Origin: Bacilli bacterium
GTDB lineage: Bacteria; Bacillota_I; Bacilli_A; ML615J-28; CAG-313
Direction of reading: 5' to 3'
Assembly: GCA_017398545.1 (NCBI GenBank)
Contig: JAFQFT010000004.1
Span: 1 to 34,703 of the forward strand
DNA length: 34,703 nucleotides
The notes beneath the pieces were generated by a model. The model did no database searches and was not told the origin of the DNA. It was given only the letters and a program-made list of their open reading frames with translations. A program made the translations under genes and the position numbers. Positions 33,103 to 34,703 of this stretch are shown piece after piece (the stretch's first letter is position 1; each line of letters opens with the position of its first letter).

Positions 33103-34703
33103 ATGAAAAATAAAAAATTAATTGATTATATTTCAAAAGTTGCAATCTTTTCTGCACTTAGCTTTATTTTGTATCTATTTCCAAAGTTTCCACTTCCGTT
33201 TTTTCCATCATTTTTAGAAGTACAATTTTCTAATCTTCCTGCTATTTTAGGTGGATTTGTTTTAGGACCTCTTGGTGGATGTTTAATTGTTGTGGTAAGA
33301 TTTGTCTTAAAATTAGTATTTGGCTTATCTTCTACAGCAGGAGTTGGTGAAACTGCAGATTTATTACTTGGTATTTGTGTAGTATTAACATCAAGTTTAA
33401 TATATAAATATAATAAGAATAAACGTGGTGGAATTCTGGCGTTAATATGTTCTGTTATAGTTTGGGTAATATCTAGTGTATTTGTTAATTACTATATTAA
33501 TGTCCCTTTCTTTGTAAAAGCTTATTGTGGTGGAGATATTAATGGGCTTGTTGCGATATGTAAACCAGTAATTAAGGGAATTAATAGTGAAAACTTTTTA
33601 GAATATTATACTAAATTTGCGGTAATTCCATTTAATTTAATTTTATCTATTATTGTAAGTATTATTACTTTCTTTGTTTATAAAAGGATTTCAAATATCT
33701 TTAAAAAAGATTTCTTTGCAGCTGGTAAAAAACGAATTCTAGTTATTTGTGATTCATTTAAAGGAACACTTTCTTCAAAAGAAGTTGGAGAAATCGTAGT
33801 AAATAATGTTAATAAAAATAAGTATATTGCAGAATACTTACCAATTAGTGATGGTGGAGAAGGATTCTTAGATGCATTACTAATGTGGAATAAAAATTTA
33901 AAAGAATATTATGTTATGAGTTGTGATGCATTTAGAAGAGTTAATTCATCTAAATATCTATTTGATAAAGAAACTAAAACATTATATTTTGAACTTGCTG
34001 AATGTGTAGGTATTAAAGATTTATCTAAAGAAGAACTAAATCCATATCTTGCATCTACTTATGGGCTAGGTATTGCAATTAAAGAAGCGATTATTAAACA
34101 TCAGCCTTCTAAGATTATTGTAGGTATTGGTGGATCTGCATCTAATGATGGTGGTGTAGGTATGCTTGAGGCTATGGGTGTTAAGTTCTGTGATAAAGAA
34201 GGTAATGTAATATACGGAATGTGCAATGGCAAGTTAAAAGATATTTACGCAATCGGAACTGAAACTTTTAATAAACTAATAGGTAATATTGAATTTGAAG
34301 TTTTAACAGACGTATCTAATCCATTACTTGGTGAAAAAGGTGCAACGTATGTCTTCTCACCACAAAAAGGTGCAAAAAAAGAAGATTTACCTATTTTAGA
34401 AGCTAATATGTGTAAATATAATGAGATTGTTAAAAATCACTTCAATAATGATTTTAATAAGGTACCTGGTACTGGTGCTGCAGGTGGAGTTGGATTTGCT
34501 TTTGTAGCATTTATGAAAGCTAAACTATCACTTGGTATTGACGTTTTATTAAAAAGTTATCATTTTGATGAACTAGTAGAAAAATATGATATTGTTCTTA
34601 CTGGTGAAGGAAAACTTGATGAACAAAGTTTAAATGGTAAAGTTATTTCTGGTATTATGAGTTATAGCCCTAAACAATTAGAATTTGTTGTAGGATCTTG
34701 TGC
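33103..34703 (+). CDS. ribU: Riboflavin ECF transporter S component fused to a glycerate-kinase-family domain (3' end outside window)
   Basis: One uninterrupted frame of at least 533 codons joins two families. Residues 1 to about 205 are a RibU-like S component: SFLEVQFSNLPAILGGFVLG, FVLKLVFGLSSTAGVGETAD, and five to six hydrophobic helices. It binds riboflavin and needs the shared ECF energising module, not seen here. From about residue 209 the sequence is a GlxK-type glycerate 2-kinase: DSFKGTLS (217-224), SDGGEGF (249-255), GGSASNDGGVGML (343-355), TDVSNPLLGEKGATYVFSPQ, GTGAAGGVGFAF and TGEGKLDEQ (501-509). The kinase lacks only its last residues, being cut by the window. TTGGAGG precedes the start. 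The FMN riboswitch upstream marks it as a flavin gene. The kinase substrate is unknown; it may be glycerate or the imported vitamin. Confidence 0.92.
   Translation, partial: MKNKKLIDYISKVAIFSALSFILYLFPKFPLPFFPSFLEVQFSNLPAILGGFVLGPLGGCLIVVVRFVLKLVFGLSSTAGVGETADLLLGICVVLTSSLIYKYNKNKRGGILALICSVIVWVISSVFVNYYINVPFFVKAYCGGDINGLVAICKPVIKGINSENFLEYYTKFAVIPFNLILSIIVSIITFFVYKRISNIFKKDFFAAGKKRILVICDSFKGTLSSKEVGEIVVNNVNKNKYIAEYLPISDGGEGFLDALLMWNKNLKEYYVMSCDAFRRVNSSKYLFDKETKTLYFELAECVGIKDLSKEELNPYLASTYGLGIAIKEAIIKHQPSKIIVGIGGSASNDGGVGMLEAMGVKFCDKEGNVIYGMCNGKLKDIYAIGTETFNKLIGNIEFEVLTDVSNPLLGEKGATYVFSPQKGAKKEDLPILEANMCKYNEIVKNHFNNDFNKVPGTGAAGGVGFAFVAFMKAKLSLGIDVLLKSYHFDELVEKYDIVLTGEGKLDEQSLNGKVISGIMSYSPKQLEFVVGSC

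Noticed and set aside
32798..33157. Minus-strand ORF across the FMN riboswitch
   Set aside because: It runs antisense through the conserved riboswitch and into the ribU start, and has no ribosome-binding site.

Overview
The window is very AT-rich, has dense short-gap operons with strong Shine-Dalgarno sites, and carries an infC-rpmI-rplT block with an L20-type leader, a long-form hibernation factor gene, and a secA-prfB pair. This fits a low-GC Gram-positive (Bacilli/Mollicutes-related Firmicutes). BspA-type leucine-rich repeats, InlB-type (Listeria-Bacteroides) repeats, WG repeats and many lipoproteins suggest an uncultured host-associated lineage. I cannot name the genus from sequence alone.

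Layout. (1) 85-6957: a surface/sensory block. It starts with an HTH-transmembrane-LRR protein, followed by four lipoprotein genes (WG-repeat, DUF6273-like, and two of unknown family with apparent internal duplications). (2) 7022-8230, minus strand: a DUF4143-type ATPase with a strong promoter and TTTTGTCAG inverted repeats upstream. (3) 8544-11510: an ABC export operon (membrane protein, ATPase, large permease). (4) 11830-13956: topoisomerase III. (5) 14041-16848: an overlapping four-gene cassette of secreted protein, anchored protein, small ABC ATPase and permease, which I cannot match to a known system. (6) 16860-18205: L20 leader, infC with an ATT start, rpmI and rplT. (7) 18256-21048, minus strand: a large secreted metallophosphatase with five InlB-type repeats. 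(8) 21182-24575: DUF1189 protein and leuS. (9) 24655-26996: an 88-codon ORF, hpf, a HAD phosphatase and queH. (10) 27173-32715: secA, prfB, a YitT-family gene and recX. (11) 32756 to the end: a 41-codon ORF, an FMN riboswitch, and a single ORF joining a riboflavin ECF S-component (RibU) to a glycerate-kinase-family domain, cut by the window end.

Two observations stand out. First, prfB (release factor 2, the factor that reads UGA) is broken by one in-frame TGA at codon 46, exactly at the conserved Trp of the family's D-[FV]-W motif. The usual +1 frameshift site near codon 25 is absent (it reads ATT GAC TAT in frame). RF2 otherwise keeps its SPF and GGQ motifs. None of the 29 gene ends in the window uses TGA (25 TAA, 4 TAG). 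This suggests either a replacement read-through switch controlling RF2 or an early stage of UGA-to-Trp reassignment. Second, the RibU-kinase fusion under an FMN riboswitch implies a transporter physically tied to a kinase, possibly one acting on the imported vitamin.

Expression logic visible in the DNA: most operons begin with a 17-bp-spaced promoter, often with an extended -10 of the form TGG-TAAAAT or TGG-TATAAT, and end in a long hairpin. Two transcripts (infC operon and ribU fusion) have leader RNAs that end in a conditional terminator.
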